This document shows positions 35,701 to 50,700 of a DNA stretch of 64,000 nt, piece by piece; positions within the stretch are counted from its first letter, which is position 1, and each line of letters begins with the position of its first letter. The notes beneath the pieces were generated by a model that saw only the letters and a program-made list of their open reading frames with translations, was not told the origin of the DNA and made no database searches. The stretch comes from Bombus terrestris (taxonomy: Eukaryota > Arthropoda > Insecta > Hymenoptera > Apidae): positions 9,300,001-9,364,000 of the forward strand of contig NC_063279.1 in the NCBI RefSeq assembly GCF_910591885.1, in the 5' to 3' direction. A program made the position numbers and the translations under genes.

Positions 35701-38700
35701 TATTCTACTAAAAGACAATCTATATGTAATCTAATGTATTTAATAAGAAAACGTATATTTCTAAGAAGTACGACTACCATATAATATCATATGTCGTATC
35801 AATCTAAAAATTGTTAGTCGAACCGTTTTCAATGTCTCAACAGTTTTAAACGGTCCTTTATGTTAGCCTGGTTAGAATGTTCATAATCTAAAATGGCAAT
35901 TTTGCCCTAATAAAGCAGCTACTACGGCATATAGTGTTAGGATTATGATATTCTAAATACGAAAAGTGAGAAAAGAAGATAACTTACGTAGCGTCTGAAC
36001 TTTGACTAGGTCCGGTAGAAAGCCGCTGTCCCCCTTTTCGTTAATGGCTTTTACGCTGAACACATAGTAAGTTCCGAGGGACAATGCCGTTATCGTGGTT
36101 TTATATTCTCCCGGTGATACATCCAGATAGTGATATCGATCCTCATAGTCGAGAGCTTGTCGCCAACGTATCTGATAGGAGGTTGGCAAACCGCCTTCGA
36201 ATCCTCTTTTCCACATTAGGGTGACGGAGTCATGGGTGACGTTATAGACCTCGAGGTCGGTCGGCTTGTCTGGCGGCGACGTCACGTCCAGGTGTATGAT
36301 ATCCGTCGACTGTCCCATTTTGTTCATCGCACGGCACTCGTATTTTCCGTAATCGTGCGACGTCACGCGGAAAATGGACAGCGACGACTCGGAAATTAAT
36401 TCGCTTAGCTGCAAAAAGAGCAACACAAGCGTGTTCGTTTGGCGAGATTGCACGGCGGGACGATCAATTTTCGCCGGGGTAAATAACGTTTCGGGCTTTC
36501 TCGTGGTTTCCGGTGGGTAACGCTTTCCGAAATTGACAAAAAGGACGCTCGGTTACGTGGCTTATTCGAGCAATTTTCAAATTTCGGAATTATCCATTCG
36601 TAAATCGAGTACTTTAGGATATTTACAGTGACTTTTCACTACGTAAATTCTATTTTTATTTAAAAAAGCGCGTAGCTCTCTTTGCGTAACATACGATAAA
36701 TTAAATAATGGGGAAATTTAAAGTTGCAGAAATATTTACGAATTAATTAAATCGATCGAAAACAAGGGAATGAAATTATGTTTTGCGAATGGTAGTTCAC
36801 GTACAATCGAAAGATCAGTGTAGAAAGCACGTTTTCTAGTTTTAAAGTGATTTTTAGGGAGTAGAATGGAAATCTTCTAATTTCTAAAATTCTACAGTTG
36901 AGATCAAACTTACGTCAGTGTGGGTAATGCCATATTTATGCTCTGTAACATTAGGTAGTAAAGTTTTTCCATTAAATGTCCAGGAGAATCGTGGCAAAGG
37001 GGAACCTCGAGCTTTGCAGTACAAGTACACGTTTATCCCTTTATTTGCTGCTGCTCTTCTCGTCAACGGCGTGTTCATCATTTGTGGTTTAACTGTATCA
37101 ATATATTATTTTATTAAAAAAGAAAGATAAATATTCAAATCGAAAGTTATTATCGACGATCAAGTTGTACGTACAGTTTGTAACGAAAAGTATAGGTTCA
37201 GAGGTAACGTTTCCGATTCCATTGTTAACTTTGCACTGATATTCTCCGACGTCTTCCTGATCAGGGTTTTCGATGTGGAGATAAGAAGTTTTGTTGATAA
37301 AAGAGGTAGAATATCGACCAGAGAGCTCCGAGTTGGAGCCAACTTTCTGCCATGTGACATACTCGTCTCCTATGGGGCTGCCATCCACTTCGCAGAACAA
37401 TTTCGCTTCGATTCCAGGAGGATACACTATCCCTGACGTCGAGGTGCGTTTAATTTTTGCAGAGTCTGGAAAACGCACGGTGCAAACGGAAATATTAATT
37501 TCTCCAGCGACGAAATACGATCGTTTAAACGTTTAAAGACACAAATAACATGTAACTGCGGTGATCATCATATTGTTGTAAAATTTCAGAATTTTGAAAT
37601 GCAAAAATTTGTAAATCTTCCAATTTTCAATTCTACAAATATTATATCTAATATCGTTTGATCATTCGAAATGAAACTTACATTGAACAGTTAAGTTCAA
37701 TTGATAAAACGTCGTTCCCTCCTCGTTAGTTGCTTCACAAATATAAGTTCCAGCATCATGACGATCCAATTTAGTGATATTTAAGGTAGAAGCGCGAACA
37801 GATATCCTTCTGCTATTGCTGACCAATGGTAAACCATCCCTAGTCCACGTGTACCTTATCTCATTAGGATTTCCCATAGCAGAAACAGAAATCACGAAAG
37901 GTTCAGCCTCCATTCCAATCAATTCGTAAGGTTCGATCGAGGAGAATATCGGCTTGTCTATAACAAACGGTTAAAGCTATACTCTCCGTCTACAATTATT
38001 TAACTCGGATACGCCAAAAATATTAAAAGCAGCCGACCTTAACTCATAAAGGCTATCATAGGTGAAAGTTCACCCCGAGCAATAATTTTCTTATTTTTCG
38101 TCTATCATCGAATAATAATGAAATAAATGTACTTATCTCACTTCATTCGTTTCTAAAATAAAAGGAATTCACCAGGTGAAATTTCAGCCATGATAGAATT
38201 AATATGATATCCTTCGATGATAGCTTTTAACTCTGGCCACTTGCACTTTTCTAGCGTTCAAAAATATTTCAAGTGTGAGCAAACCCCGAACAAATTATTA
38301 CTCGTACGCATGACTTCTCGTTTCAATTTCATGTCAAATATCTCGTCGAAGCATTAAAAATCTTTTCTCTTCGCTCAAACGAGAGCAACACCGAAACATA
38401 AAAGTTCGAGAATCATAGCAGCGTTAAGCGTCGACAAAACGAAAATATTCACATATTCTTGTCTCTCCAACAAACGCATCGGACAACAAAAAAATCGGAC
38501 GACTTTAGAATCATCTTTCGATATTTTCATCCAAAAGTTCCCCAGAGCAAAGCATTCCGGTACTAGCGAACCTAGCAGTACTTTATGAAATATTTTCAAC
38601 TTTCTTTTTGCGACTGTCATAAACTGTATACACCGCGATACATCGACCGTATAGCGTGAAGTATGAAATATTCATTCGGATATCGTTCTGGCTATCATGT

Positions 38701-41700
38701 CGATGTCCCGCTGATTTTCATCGTTGACGCACTCTTGGCTCGCTGTATAATACTTACACAATACGTCGAGGGTGGTGGCATCGTGAATAGACCTGTCCAT
38801 TTGATTGTTTCTCGCCTGACACGTGTACACCTCTCCGTTCATTTCTTCCGTAACATCCAACGTGAGCTCAACGAACGACAGAAATCCACCGTGTAAGCCG
38901 GGCTTAGTGCCATTTTTGGTGCCCTGCACGGGGATACCGCCCTTCCACCACGACATCTCCGCTGCCGGATTACTGCTGCTCGATTCGCAAATGATACGGC
39001 CCTCTTGGCCCGCGTGCAGATTTTGCGGCTCGCGGCTGATCTTCACTTTCTCAGGCGGAACTAAAGCAAAAAACAATGGTAATTTCGGGTCAATTGCTTG
39101 GAAGGAATTGCCACGCTGCTTGTCAGCCCCAAATAAACTTATTCGAAGATCAGACACGGAGAAGAGCAGGGTAGGCTAATTTATGTGGTATTAAAGGTAG
39201 CAATGGCGAGGTTTTGGGGGAGTTGGCAAACACAAGATTTGTGAAATGCGATTGATTCGAGGGCTTTGAAACTTTAGGGAAGACTTTAGGATTTATAGTA
39301 CAGGGACAGGAAGATTTTTTTAGAGTCTAGGGTGTATAGGGCGGGACAGTAGAAAGTAAAGGATTTATTTTCTGAGCTCCTCTGCACAATAATTTGTCGA
39401 ATAACAATATTAGCAAAAGTTGTAAGTTATCAGATTTTTTTTTCTTTACTTCCATCATTAAGAGACGAATTTTTGTTTATTAAATAGAATATAGTAAGGT
39501 ATTGTATTATACATATAGCGTAGTATATCTTACAGTTCACTTTGAGGACGAGCATTTTGAGGAGAGGAATTTCTGTTGCGGAATTCGCTGCTTCGCATCG
39601 TATGCGCGCGTTATTGTCGGATGCGTTTACGAGTATCGTTAGCTCACTGGAAACCGCGTGATCTCGCGTTCTCGTGGTTCCTTGTATCTAAAACAGAAAG
39701 TATATGGATAAATAAATACACTTGCTTGTGCCTTACGCTTTTATTTGTCTCGTCTCTTTGCAGGCAAAATTATTATAGTCCTTTTCATACGTGTTGCTTG
39801 AAATTGAGAAAGATAATCGAGCAATACCGCTATTATCGTCGGATCTGGCTTTTATCTTAAATCAAAATCGTAAAATATGACGTTTATATTTTATGTTTGA
39901 AATATTAGTAGTTTTTAATTTCATTGCAATGAAATTTCGTAAGTAAGTTATTCTATAAAATTTCCATTAAAAAGTACAATAAATCTAGCACATGAGGCAA
40001 GTATAAAACGATCGAATAAAGTGCATTAAAATCGAATAACGAATCAGATTAAAAGGTGATAACTTCGCTTACGAATATGACAGAAATTTAATTAAAATTT
40101 TCAGTTCTGTTCATTCCGATCGACCGTATTTACTCGTTCTTCTCCAACGCCATTAAGTCACTCATCAGCAGTGACTAAAAAATCTCAATTTCACGACCAA
40201 ACAGTCCACTCACCTTTTTATCATTTTTGTACCAACTCAACGTGGCGAGTGGATTTCCGGAAGTGGCGGTGCACATCAATCTGAGCACTGTGCCAGCGTC
40301 GATCGTCGTCCCTTCTTCGTAACCCGTGATGACAAGCCTCGACGGCGGATCTGTTGCAAAACAAATAAACCAACGCTCGTATTTCCATTCTAGTATCGAG
40401 CAATATACAATATCGTGACATCAATCCACGAAGCTCTAAGACACTCTAATTGGCCAACAAAATGCATCACGAGACAAGATTGTTACGCTTGGGATTTAAC
40501 AGAGGAACTTCATCACGAATCTGGATGTCCCTTGAACTAAGACGAAATTAATTGTGTCTGCAAGTTCGTATTACACGGATAGGTATCGGGATTCATGTCC
40601 GAACGTAACTGTTCTCGATCCACTTGCTCATAGATCCCGGATAAACTGACAAGACACGCGAAGTCTCGGCTAGCTTGCGGATTAGTTTCATATTAATCTC
40701 GCTGTCTAAGACCAGACTGCGTTTCTGGGATTATATTTACATTACAGTCATTCGTCTAATTGTCTATCGTCTACTTCATCAAATTGCGTTACTCACAAAT
40801 CACGGTTATGGTGTGCGTTCTGACGACGTTTTCGGTCAGCTTGACATTGGACGCGTCGCATATCACCACGATATTGCGACTCGTGCGATTTATGTTGAAA
40901 GTTACGTTCGAGGTGGTGATCCAGCCGCCTTGAGGGGCTGGCTCGGTTCTAGAGGCGTTGCTTTCGAAATTGTGACCATCCACAGTCCATTTGATATCTG
41001 CCGGAGGATTCGAGTTCTCCGTGGTGCAGGTGATCACCACTTGTTCGTCCGCCTTTGCTTCTGTGGGCCCCGTGATCGTCACTCCGGATGGCGCGACTGA
41101 GGGAAAAACAATCGTCAGTGATTTAAAGCCCTCTCTGGATGTGAAACGAGTGCGAATCACGAGCTACCAGGGTGGAAACTGGTTAAAGTTATAGCATTTC
41201 GATTTTGTTGTTGTTCGTTGAAGTGTATATGGTTCTTCGAGTATTGGCTTTTTTTCGCACGATGATCTTACTTTAACTATTTTTATATTTCTCTCTGGTC
41301 ATTCTAAGCCGAGAAGAAAATTTCTATTCTATTTGCTTAATGTAACGAATAATTAACTGCACTGTTAATCAATGCTACGTTATCAGAATTGTAGGACATA
41401 TTTCTCTCGCTTATATTTTCAACTACAACTAACCGCACTTTTCCATCTCTAGCTATTTGATATTAAAATATTTCTTTTTACCCACAAGATGACATTAAAA
41501 TCAAAGAATCGGTAAAAGGATATCTACCATGTCTTTTTCCTGTTATTTTCATATACAATAACTATTCTCTCAATATAAAAGAAAAATTCTGATAATCCAA
41601 AATTACGGTCCTCCGAGTACTTACAAAGCACAGTGAGATCCGCGTGCACCTTCATAGGCTCCACGCTCATAATGTTGGACACTTCGCATCTGTACCTCGC

Positions 41701-44700
41701 GTTATTGTCTTGAGCCTTCGCGATGAGCGACAACACGCTTTCAGAAAAGCTACCCTCGGTTCGATACACGGTCCTAACCTGTTCGTTGTTTCTGTACCAG
41801 ACGATCTGCGCGGGCGGATTTCCGCCTCGGGATCGACAGGTTAGCTCCAATTGTTGTCCACGTTTCACAGTCTCTCCCTCGGTGTATCCTTCGATAACCG
41901 GCACGCCGGGTGGATCTGTAAAATGATGCGATCATGCAACTTCCGATTTGGACAGGGGCATTGAACATGAACAGGGATCTTCGTTGTTTTAGTAATGGAA
42001 AAAGTTTCTCAATAAAAGTTGGCCGGAAGCTGTGAGTAGAACCGCGCGACGCGTGAAATTAACACGCTATGACGGCTGTGATGGTCGTTCGATGGATTCG
42101 TTCGACGTAACGCGTTACGTTGGTACCTATACCGGATATAATTGTAATTATCACCGGTATAATTTCGTTGTAATTTTAGTAATTAATGGTCGGGCAAATG
42201 CTCGATAAACCGATCGGGTGACGCACGTCCCGTGATCGATGCAATTTAGATGATTGGTAATTAACTAATTCGTCGGGGCACTTGTTCAGGTGGTTTGGCC
42301 TGCATTATCGTTGTTTGGTTACCGTGTTATTTGCTACGTGATCGTACTTCGAGATTTAGAAATACTAACGATAATTGTCTTCGAAAATTGAAATATTTGA
42401 CGAAACACGAGGGTCTCGAGAAACGTGATACGAGTAAAAAAATGTATAAAGTTTCGCATAAGGTGGAGTTTCAATGAAAAGCTCTGAAAATGTTAAAATA
42501 CAGTGCTATATGTACGAATTTGTAAAGACTTGGTGTTGCATGCTACTTTTGAGATTTAAAAATAATAATGGTAATAATCGTAGCATGGGAATATTGGAAA
42601 ATTGTACTTACAAAAGACGGAGAGTTTAATGGTTTCTCTTAAGGGCATGTCGATAGGTATGGCAGGATGATTTGCTTCGCATGTATAATCCATATCATTG
42701 TCGTCAGCGGTTGGTACAATGACGATGGAACCATGAGTGTCGTATTTCAGCAATTCCTTCTTGTTTTCACCGGGCTTCTGTACTTCTTTGTCTGAAACAG
42801 CAGATAAACCATAATTTTGTATTTAATTTGAAGATACATATAATAAATTTTATTATATACACGTAGTATCTGTTTCATCTTAGAAAGATTGATTAAAGCT
42901 GGTCTTCAGATCAATTGGAGTAAATACTCGCTAGTTGTCGATTATGGAATTTTTAAAATGCTTAGAATTTTATTTATAGAAAACGCTTGTATTTCTTAGA
43001 AACTTGATTTATTAATTATAGAATTTACCTCTTCAGATTTTATTTAACGTTCTATGATAGATAATAAAATGACGAAATAGTCTCTATATCCAGAAAACGT
43101 ACGTGTAAAATGTATAGGTAAAAGAGAAGATAGAAAGATCAAGAATAAAATAAATAGAGCAAAAAGGAGAAAAAGCGATTCGCCTTTTTCGTAACTCACG
43201 TATTTCACCGTCTCGCGGCTCGATTTTCTCAGGCTTTCCCTTTTACTATGTCCAAATGCGAACTCTTATCCGTCTCTCACAAACACGCGGACACACATAC
43301 ACGTTTCCATAAAACTAAGTAGATCCTCTTAAAGCTTACCTTAAAGATACTATAGATTAAGAAAACTCTAAATTAAATTTATTTCTATAGGATCACACAC
43401 TTTAAAGTCTTCTTGCTTCTAAGGCTGTAACATGGATCAATCCCGTAACGAATTTCACGATAATACGTGGCTGTTACTTGGTAAAACGCATAGGAAAAGA
43501 AGAACAATCGTTCGTTCATATTTTACGATAAAGTTTCCTGCGTTTTTAGCCGTGAACATTATTTTCTCTAAAGCAAATCTACTTCTACGTAATAGATCGA
43601 TATTATGAATTAGATTTATTCAATAATACGTTTCATATTAATTATTACATCGTTAGTAATTATTATTATTCGACTTGAGAAAAGAGAAGTCTCGTTCGAC
43701 CTCTCTTTACAACGTTTTATCGATAACAGTAGAATGCGAAGATACTCGAAGTTGAAAAATATTTCCTTCGAAGCGAAGTCTTCTCTTTTGATGAAAATAT
43801 ATTAATAAGGAAGACAAGAGAGAAATAAAAATAGAAAAGAACGTTCGAAGAGCAGATGGGAATATTTATAGAATTATAGTTTGTTAAAGAAATTTTACAA
43901 AACCCCAAAAGTGTATCTCATAGCTTTAATTCCCAAACTGATTGCTTTTAATTGCAGTTCTGTTTACACGAAATTCTTAGCATTTATTCGTCTCAATATG
44001 GTTACGTTACAATGTTCTACCAGCGCCTGTAACTAGATTTCCTCGTCGATAAGATTTTTCTTTATCACAAGTTGATAAAAATAAATAAATAGCGAATATC
44101 GACTAACAGAGTTCGCAATAACAGGATTACAACGATGTAAAAGCAAAACCCTCTCTTAAAGATACTCGATACTCGCGACATTGCGCTTCAACAATATTTA
44201 CTCGGCTTACGCTCTTGATCGTTCTCGAGACACCTGTTAAAATCATCGTGAAATAAGACCGGACAGGCTTTTACCCGAAGTAACAACACCTGTTCGTTTC
44301 CAGAAGTCGCAACTTCCGCAACGCAGCTATTAAGCGCAACACGCGAAAATGCGGCTACGGTAAGCGATTTTTTTTCCTAATGTCTCTCGTCTAATTCCAT
44401 ACCTGTCAAGTATTTCGATCACCAACGAATTATACACGAGTTTCACCTTATTTCTTCCAATTTCTTCGTTCCATAACTTCGATCGATATTTATCGAATAT
44501 TCGCGAGGATCCGCGTTTACAAATTACTCGAACTGGTGAAACGTGATGTATATATATGAAATTTAATCAACACGCAGCGAGAATTTCAATTACACGACGT
44601 TGAACGTGGCTACATGTAAATTTCTATAATATTCCGTTAAGTATTAATTATTTCTTATTGTTTGTTACTCGCAATGGATAAAGAAAGAGGCGTTTTGCTT

Positions 44701-47700
44701 GTTAGAAACAACGGTTATAGATGAAAAATATGGACGTTTCTATGTTTGCTAGTGTGAGTGTACGTAAGAAGATTATAGGGGAGACTGAAAATGTTCGGAG
44801 GATGTTATATGCCGTGCATTAAGGATCTTGGAACGTTCGCTTCGAAATGTACATTAATTATTTTACTAAGCACTTGACACCTCAAGTCGTCTATCTCGTA
44901 TTAATTAAATTTAATGATATCGCTGTTTGGTTAATTGATACCTGTCGTCGGTGATGTACCTAGAGAGATATGAAAATTACTGTCGGCTATTTTCGATATT
45001 AATTAAACGATTGTCATGGAGTCTGTTTTTGATGTTAATTATACGACTGTTTCATTGGCTAATGGATATCATTCGCAGCATAAATTATTTCTTTTACAAA
45101 ATTCACTGTGACGATTCATTTTGCTCGTGGAGAATGTACTCGGAACTCGGAATATCTTTCCTGAAAATAATTAATCAAGAAAATAAATAACACAGCTGAC
45201 AACTAGATAATTATAAAATATTAATCAGAAGTCCATTAGAGTTCTATTACAATTATTATATATCGTTATATTAAATAGATCAGGTTCCCTTTGTTACTGA
45301 ATTACTTTTCTACATTAATTTCAAATATACATACATAAATTTTACATTTCTATTTATACGTAAATTTGTTATTTTATATTTAAATAGATTTTGAATAGTA
45401 GAAGGGAACTGCGATACGAATTATTGGCTTTAACGAAATATATATAATTCTAATTTATTTCTCTAAATTGTAATTTCAGTTTCGTATAGTCAGTCACAGT
45501 TTTTACAATAGAGATCCAATAGAGTTAATTGAGGTACAGTAATTTAACAAAGGAAATAGATGCAACAAGGATGCAATTAACGAAAGACGTCTATTGACTT
45601 CGAAAACGATGAGTTTCGTAACTCACGACGAACGATGGAACGTGTGCGAACGACAGCGAGAATTTGCGTGGATACAGTTAGAAGTAGAGTAACTCACGGG
45701 ACTTAGTTGTAAACTAGTCGTAAACCACTGAAATTTTAGTCCAAAGTGTGAAATTCGACTGGGTGACGAACATGCACGAGTCTACCCCAAGAGTTCTCGT
45801 CGTTCCTTTCCGGGTGCTAAAGGTGTTCGAATTTCCGGACGAAACAGAAACGACTCATTGATTATGAATCAATTTACAAGATATGCATTATTTGAACGAA
45901 AGAGATAAATATTAAAATTTATGAAATGTTAAAGATATTTATAACAAATTACTTTGATATATTTCATAGCCAGCTGGAATACTTTCTGATGGAAAAGGTG
46001 ATTCCAGTGATTTATTTAAATTTAAACGTATCAAATTATACAGAAAATATGCAAATATATATAAATTATCCAAAGTAATGGGATATCCTTTTAATATTTA
46101 GCGACGGAAAGGATGTCTCTTCGGTCAAATTTATAAAAATATGAATTTTTATAATATTATATAAACTTGTTATATTTCATATAATTATAGAAATATATTA
46201 AGCTACGTTGCTCGAACTTATAAAATTATACAAATTCTAAAACATTTGATTTTGTTTTCGTTTGTAATCTTTTCTTGACCAGAAAGGATTTTATTGTATT
46301 TTTCACTGGTTTCTGTAATTCTTCGTTAATTTTAGAACTCATGAACCTTAATTTAAGGAGATGACTCTAAAATAAGTTCAGCCGTATTTTAACAGGGTTT
46401 TCCAAGGGAAGAAAATTCCAAATGAAATACATTGGTAACTCTTTCGAAAACCTAAGAATAAATTCAATTTCCACATTTTTTTTCCATCAACCAAAGGTAC
46501 ACGAAACGACCGTGCCGTATGATTTTTCATTTTCTATTCGTGTTGATTTTTAATTTTTCAAGGAACTCCAATCTCCCAGTCCTGACAGGATTTTCAGCCA
46601 TCGGCCAATTCTTTTTTAAACGAAAATTATTTTTCTCGTTCTAACGGGACAAAATAATTTCTCTTGGTTGTAAAATATAACAAAGATTTACTTAAAATTT
46701 ATCGTTTGATAAAATTTCTGATTCTTAATAAATCTTCTACGTAGTCACCCTTTTATGCTGAAACGTTGATAAAAATTGCTATCGTTAAGTTGAATCTCTA
46801 AATTATTACGTGCTGTTACAATATCCATTTTTTATACATATATCCTAGTAATTAAATGCATACAAAAAAATACCAGTTTCCTTGATATTCTTTACTTGTT
46901 TTAATAGATGATAAAATTGTTTGAGGATTCAACTACCCTTTGAATATTTTATCACAAAATGTCTATGCCTCGTATATTTGTTATAAATATCGTATGTTCG
47001 TGCCATCAAACCTGTAAATCATATAAAATATTAACTCTCAAATAGGGAGTTATTTAACGCTAATTTCATTTATATTTTATATTTGAGGTAACGCGAGTCA
47101 ATAATAATTATTATCGTATCAAGCATAAAATACAAATTAAAATGAAATAATCAAACCAAACTTGATTTCCTATGAATTACCTACGACCCAACAATATCAA
47201 TTAACACCTGTCAATCAACACCATCTGTAGTAATTACCTCAGATTCTTTCGCAAGACACACGCATACGCACTGTGAAATATTTTCTTTTCTTCTATATTT
47301 CTTTAAATTATATAATCCTGAATCCTGAAAATAACGTAATCAATATCCCTATTATCAATCAAGGCCAGGTGGAAGAGACAGAAGACATAACGGAAGAGCT
47401 AGAAGCAACAGAAGACGGAACGTCAGGGACGAAACATTATGCTCGCTGTAAGCTTGAAGGAAGGGAAGAAAAAAGGAGGAGTAACTCGAATTGATATTAA
47501 TAAGTCTCTTTCAAGATCGCGCCAGAGCTATGTCGTATTCTGGAATCAACGTCGCTCTGCCGTTAATAAATAATCTGGAAGGTGCATTTTCTTCGTGTGC
47601 TCGAGTCAGTTTCTCCTCCACACCCCCTCTCTCCCTCGTACAATCTTATTACTGATTAAAACGATCAAAGAGGAAACACGTCCTTTCCTTTTCCCAAGGA

Positions 47701-50700
47701 TTGATTCGTCGACGAACGAGTAACGACGCTAAACGTGGCGACGAGGGTGAACGAGGAAACGGAAGAGCAGAGAAACGATCGCAATTAATATCGTCGTCGC
47801 GGACCAGCCAGTAGAGTGGCCTTTATCGTTGCAGCCAGGCGAATTACGAACGAAAAATCTTCACGCAGCCTGTACGGCCGTAGATAAAACTTTCAAGCTG
47901 CTGGAACAAGTACTGCAAACCATAGTTACGACCCTAGGGATCATGAAACGTTAACTATGTTGGAGCAGCACGAAAAGAACGGGAATGTTCAGGGGTGCAA
48001 GAGGGGCGGATAGCCAAGGGGGTGGTGGTGGAAGAGAGGAAGAGGCAGGGGTGGAACGAGTGGAAGTGCATTGTTGGAAAGGATATAATGGAGCAACTAA
48101 GACACTCTATTAAGTTATCCTCTGGTGTGCTTTTAAAAAACACTAGGTAGAAGAATGGCGCAGCCCCGTTTAAATATTAAACCAAGCCCGGAAAAATGAT
48201 TTGAACTGCGCCAAGGAACGGAAAGCAACTGCTGATATCTTTTACGCTAACGTTCCCGACGATATACGGGGTAAGTGTGCGTCTAGAACGATACCTGTAG
48301 TTCGAGCGATTACGCGTTGCAATTTGTCCGGGGCTTTTGAGGATACGTTTATGGCGTCCATTTTTAGCTATTTCTTTCACGTTGGTGGATAGTTGGATTT
48401 ATGTTTGTTGAGCGCGTGGCAAGGCAGCATACGGTACTATCAAATAGACTGTCGATTTCTGTGTATCGCGATCTAACACACGTTATGATATTTAATGGGA
48501 GATACAGAAAATTGCAATTGAGAAATTTGAAATTTCGACACACGATGGTTTAAAGGAATGTTATGGACACGTTGTCTTCTATCGACCATTTTCTGTGTTC
48601 TTTACGCGGCCGTAGGGTCCAAATTCAGAATGGAGCTTAAGGCCACGGACTACTTTCCCGAATTAAGGCCAATGCGAGGAATTTAGAACGTCGGCTGAAA
48701 TAAAAAAAGCACTCGCTAATCTTCTCGTATTACCAGCTTTATCACAGTCTGCCAAGAGGCATCCTTCGGAACAAGGAACCGCGAAAGTGTCTTTTCCAAC
48801 TTTTGCAGGGCCACGTTTTAAACGCTCCAATTATTACATCTAACATCTTCGGTTCTAACAAACTTTAAACCTTCTTCAGATCATCTATCTATTAATTATA
48901 CGCATCTATTTATTATCTACATCAGTCTACGAAGCTCTAAAAATATGAATTTGCCCATATCATACAATAAATTTGGGCAGATTGCCTGTGGATTTCTATG
49001 CTAACGAAACTTGAACCATCTCGAAACCATCATTTAAAACCATATGTTCACATTTATTTTCCAATCTTATCAATTATATCAATTTGCCCCGACAAAATCC
49101 TAAAAATACGAATTTCCTTGGATCATCGAACGAATTTATTCGGACAGCATCTACAAAAGGGAATTTCCGATTCCAATAAAATTTAAATCTTCTCTATAGC
49201 CAGACGCATCGATTTACTTCCCCGTCTTATCTGTTTCCCCTGACATGATCCTAAAAACAGAAATTTACTGGAATCATCCACGGGATTTATGCAAACTGGC
49301 TACGAAAGAGAATCTTAAATCCTGTACGGGAAAAAAAAGGAAGTGGAAAAAGTTTTCGAACGTAGTTCGGGACGAGTGAGTGCGGGGACGGCGTGGTTTT
49401 CCGTGCAGAAAACGTCTGGTTCCCGTTGAAAGGACGTAACAAGTGGAGGAGGGAAAACGGACGATGACACGGATCTTTTGGCCCGCAGGACATGTTCGTG
49501 TTCTTTGACAAATCCGGCAAAGCGAGTGGCCACTTTGACAAAAAATGTCCGAGGGGAGTGGAAGGGAAACTTTAAACGGCGTTTTCAAAGCTCGGCGTAC
49601 GCGACGGTTCGCGACCTGAATTTCCTTCAGCCTTTTGTTCTGCTCGCGCGGATTCTCGTTCTACTGGTATTTGTTGCGAACGCAAAAATACGCGAAACAC
49701 GGTCACTTCCTTTTTCGTCATAGACTGCTTGCGACGAAAATTTCCGTTTTTTGGCTTTGTCGTTACGTCTTTTCTATATGTGGACTATATGGTGAGGTCT
49801 TTTAGCTTTTGTTTAAGCTGCGTTTATGGTACCCTTCTAGTATTTTCTTCTCGTTCTAGCTCACTCGCGACGTAAGCAAACTGCGTTAATAATCGCGAGA
49901 TGGATGATAGGTTACTATTTTTCTTTCAGTTGTGTCTTTGCTCTTCGAAGACTGCTATGTAACGTAATCGCATCGTTCTATGGCTTTTCTAATTATTTCG
50001 TAACGTAGCCAGCGTTTTGCGACGCTTCAAACGAATTGTTAAATGTCTTCTAAGAGAAAGTGTGTTTTTAATCATAGTGTCACGAACGATATAAAAGATA
50101 TTTATTATAAAAAAAAAAGAAAAACAGTTGTCAACTGATTATCCCTTGGAATTCCTTTCTCAGCTTCTTCTCATTACCCTTAGAAACCATCATATTTAAC
50201 CCACTTGTCTACATTGACAAAACATTACCTTTCTCAAAAATGCTCTCACATCAACCCGACTGGAAATTAAATTTACGCCATCAAACGCTTCATCGATACT
50301 TCATTACCTATTCCCCATGTCGAACCACAACTCTCACCAATTTAATTCCCAACCACCTTATCCAATATCCGATATTTATTCTATCCAATTCTGTGTTTGC
50401 ACGCGGTTCTTGCTATTATTCGGCCGCGTTATAAACAGATCTTTAGGGTTGATTAAACGAAGACAAGGGTGCAGCAAGGGATGCTCGAAGGATTTAAATA
50501 AAGATAACGAGTGGCTTGGCTGTATCGGAGGGCCTGTGGCCGGTCTGTTTCATATTCATTAATTATTACATAAAATCGTCGCGGTCGAAGGAAGCGGGAA
50601 ATAAAACTCGAGGTCTTTGCTCGTCGAACCATTATGGCCTCTTTTTCCCTCGTGTCCCGCCTATTGCTTCTGCTCCCGCAGCACTCATCTTTTGTAACCT

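Noticed and set aside
40675..41100. 141-codon plus-strand frame
   Set aside because: Antisense shadow of an SNS Ig exon; no domain of its own.
47273..47494. Acidic 73-codon frame (EETEDITEELEATEDG)
   Set aside because: Low-complexity acidic run with no conserved features; in an intron with no supporting splice sites.
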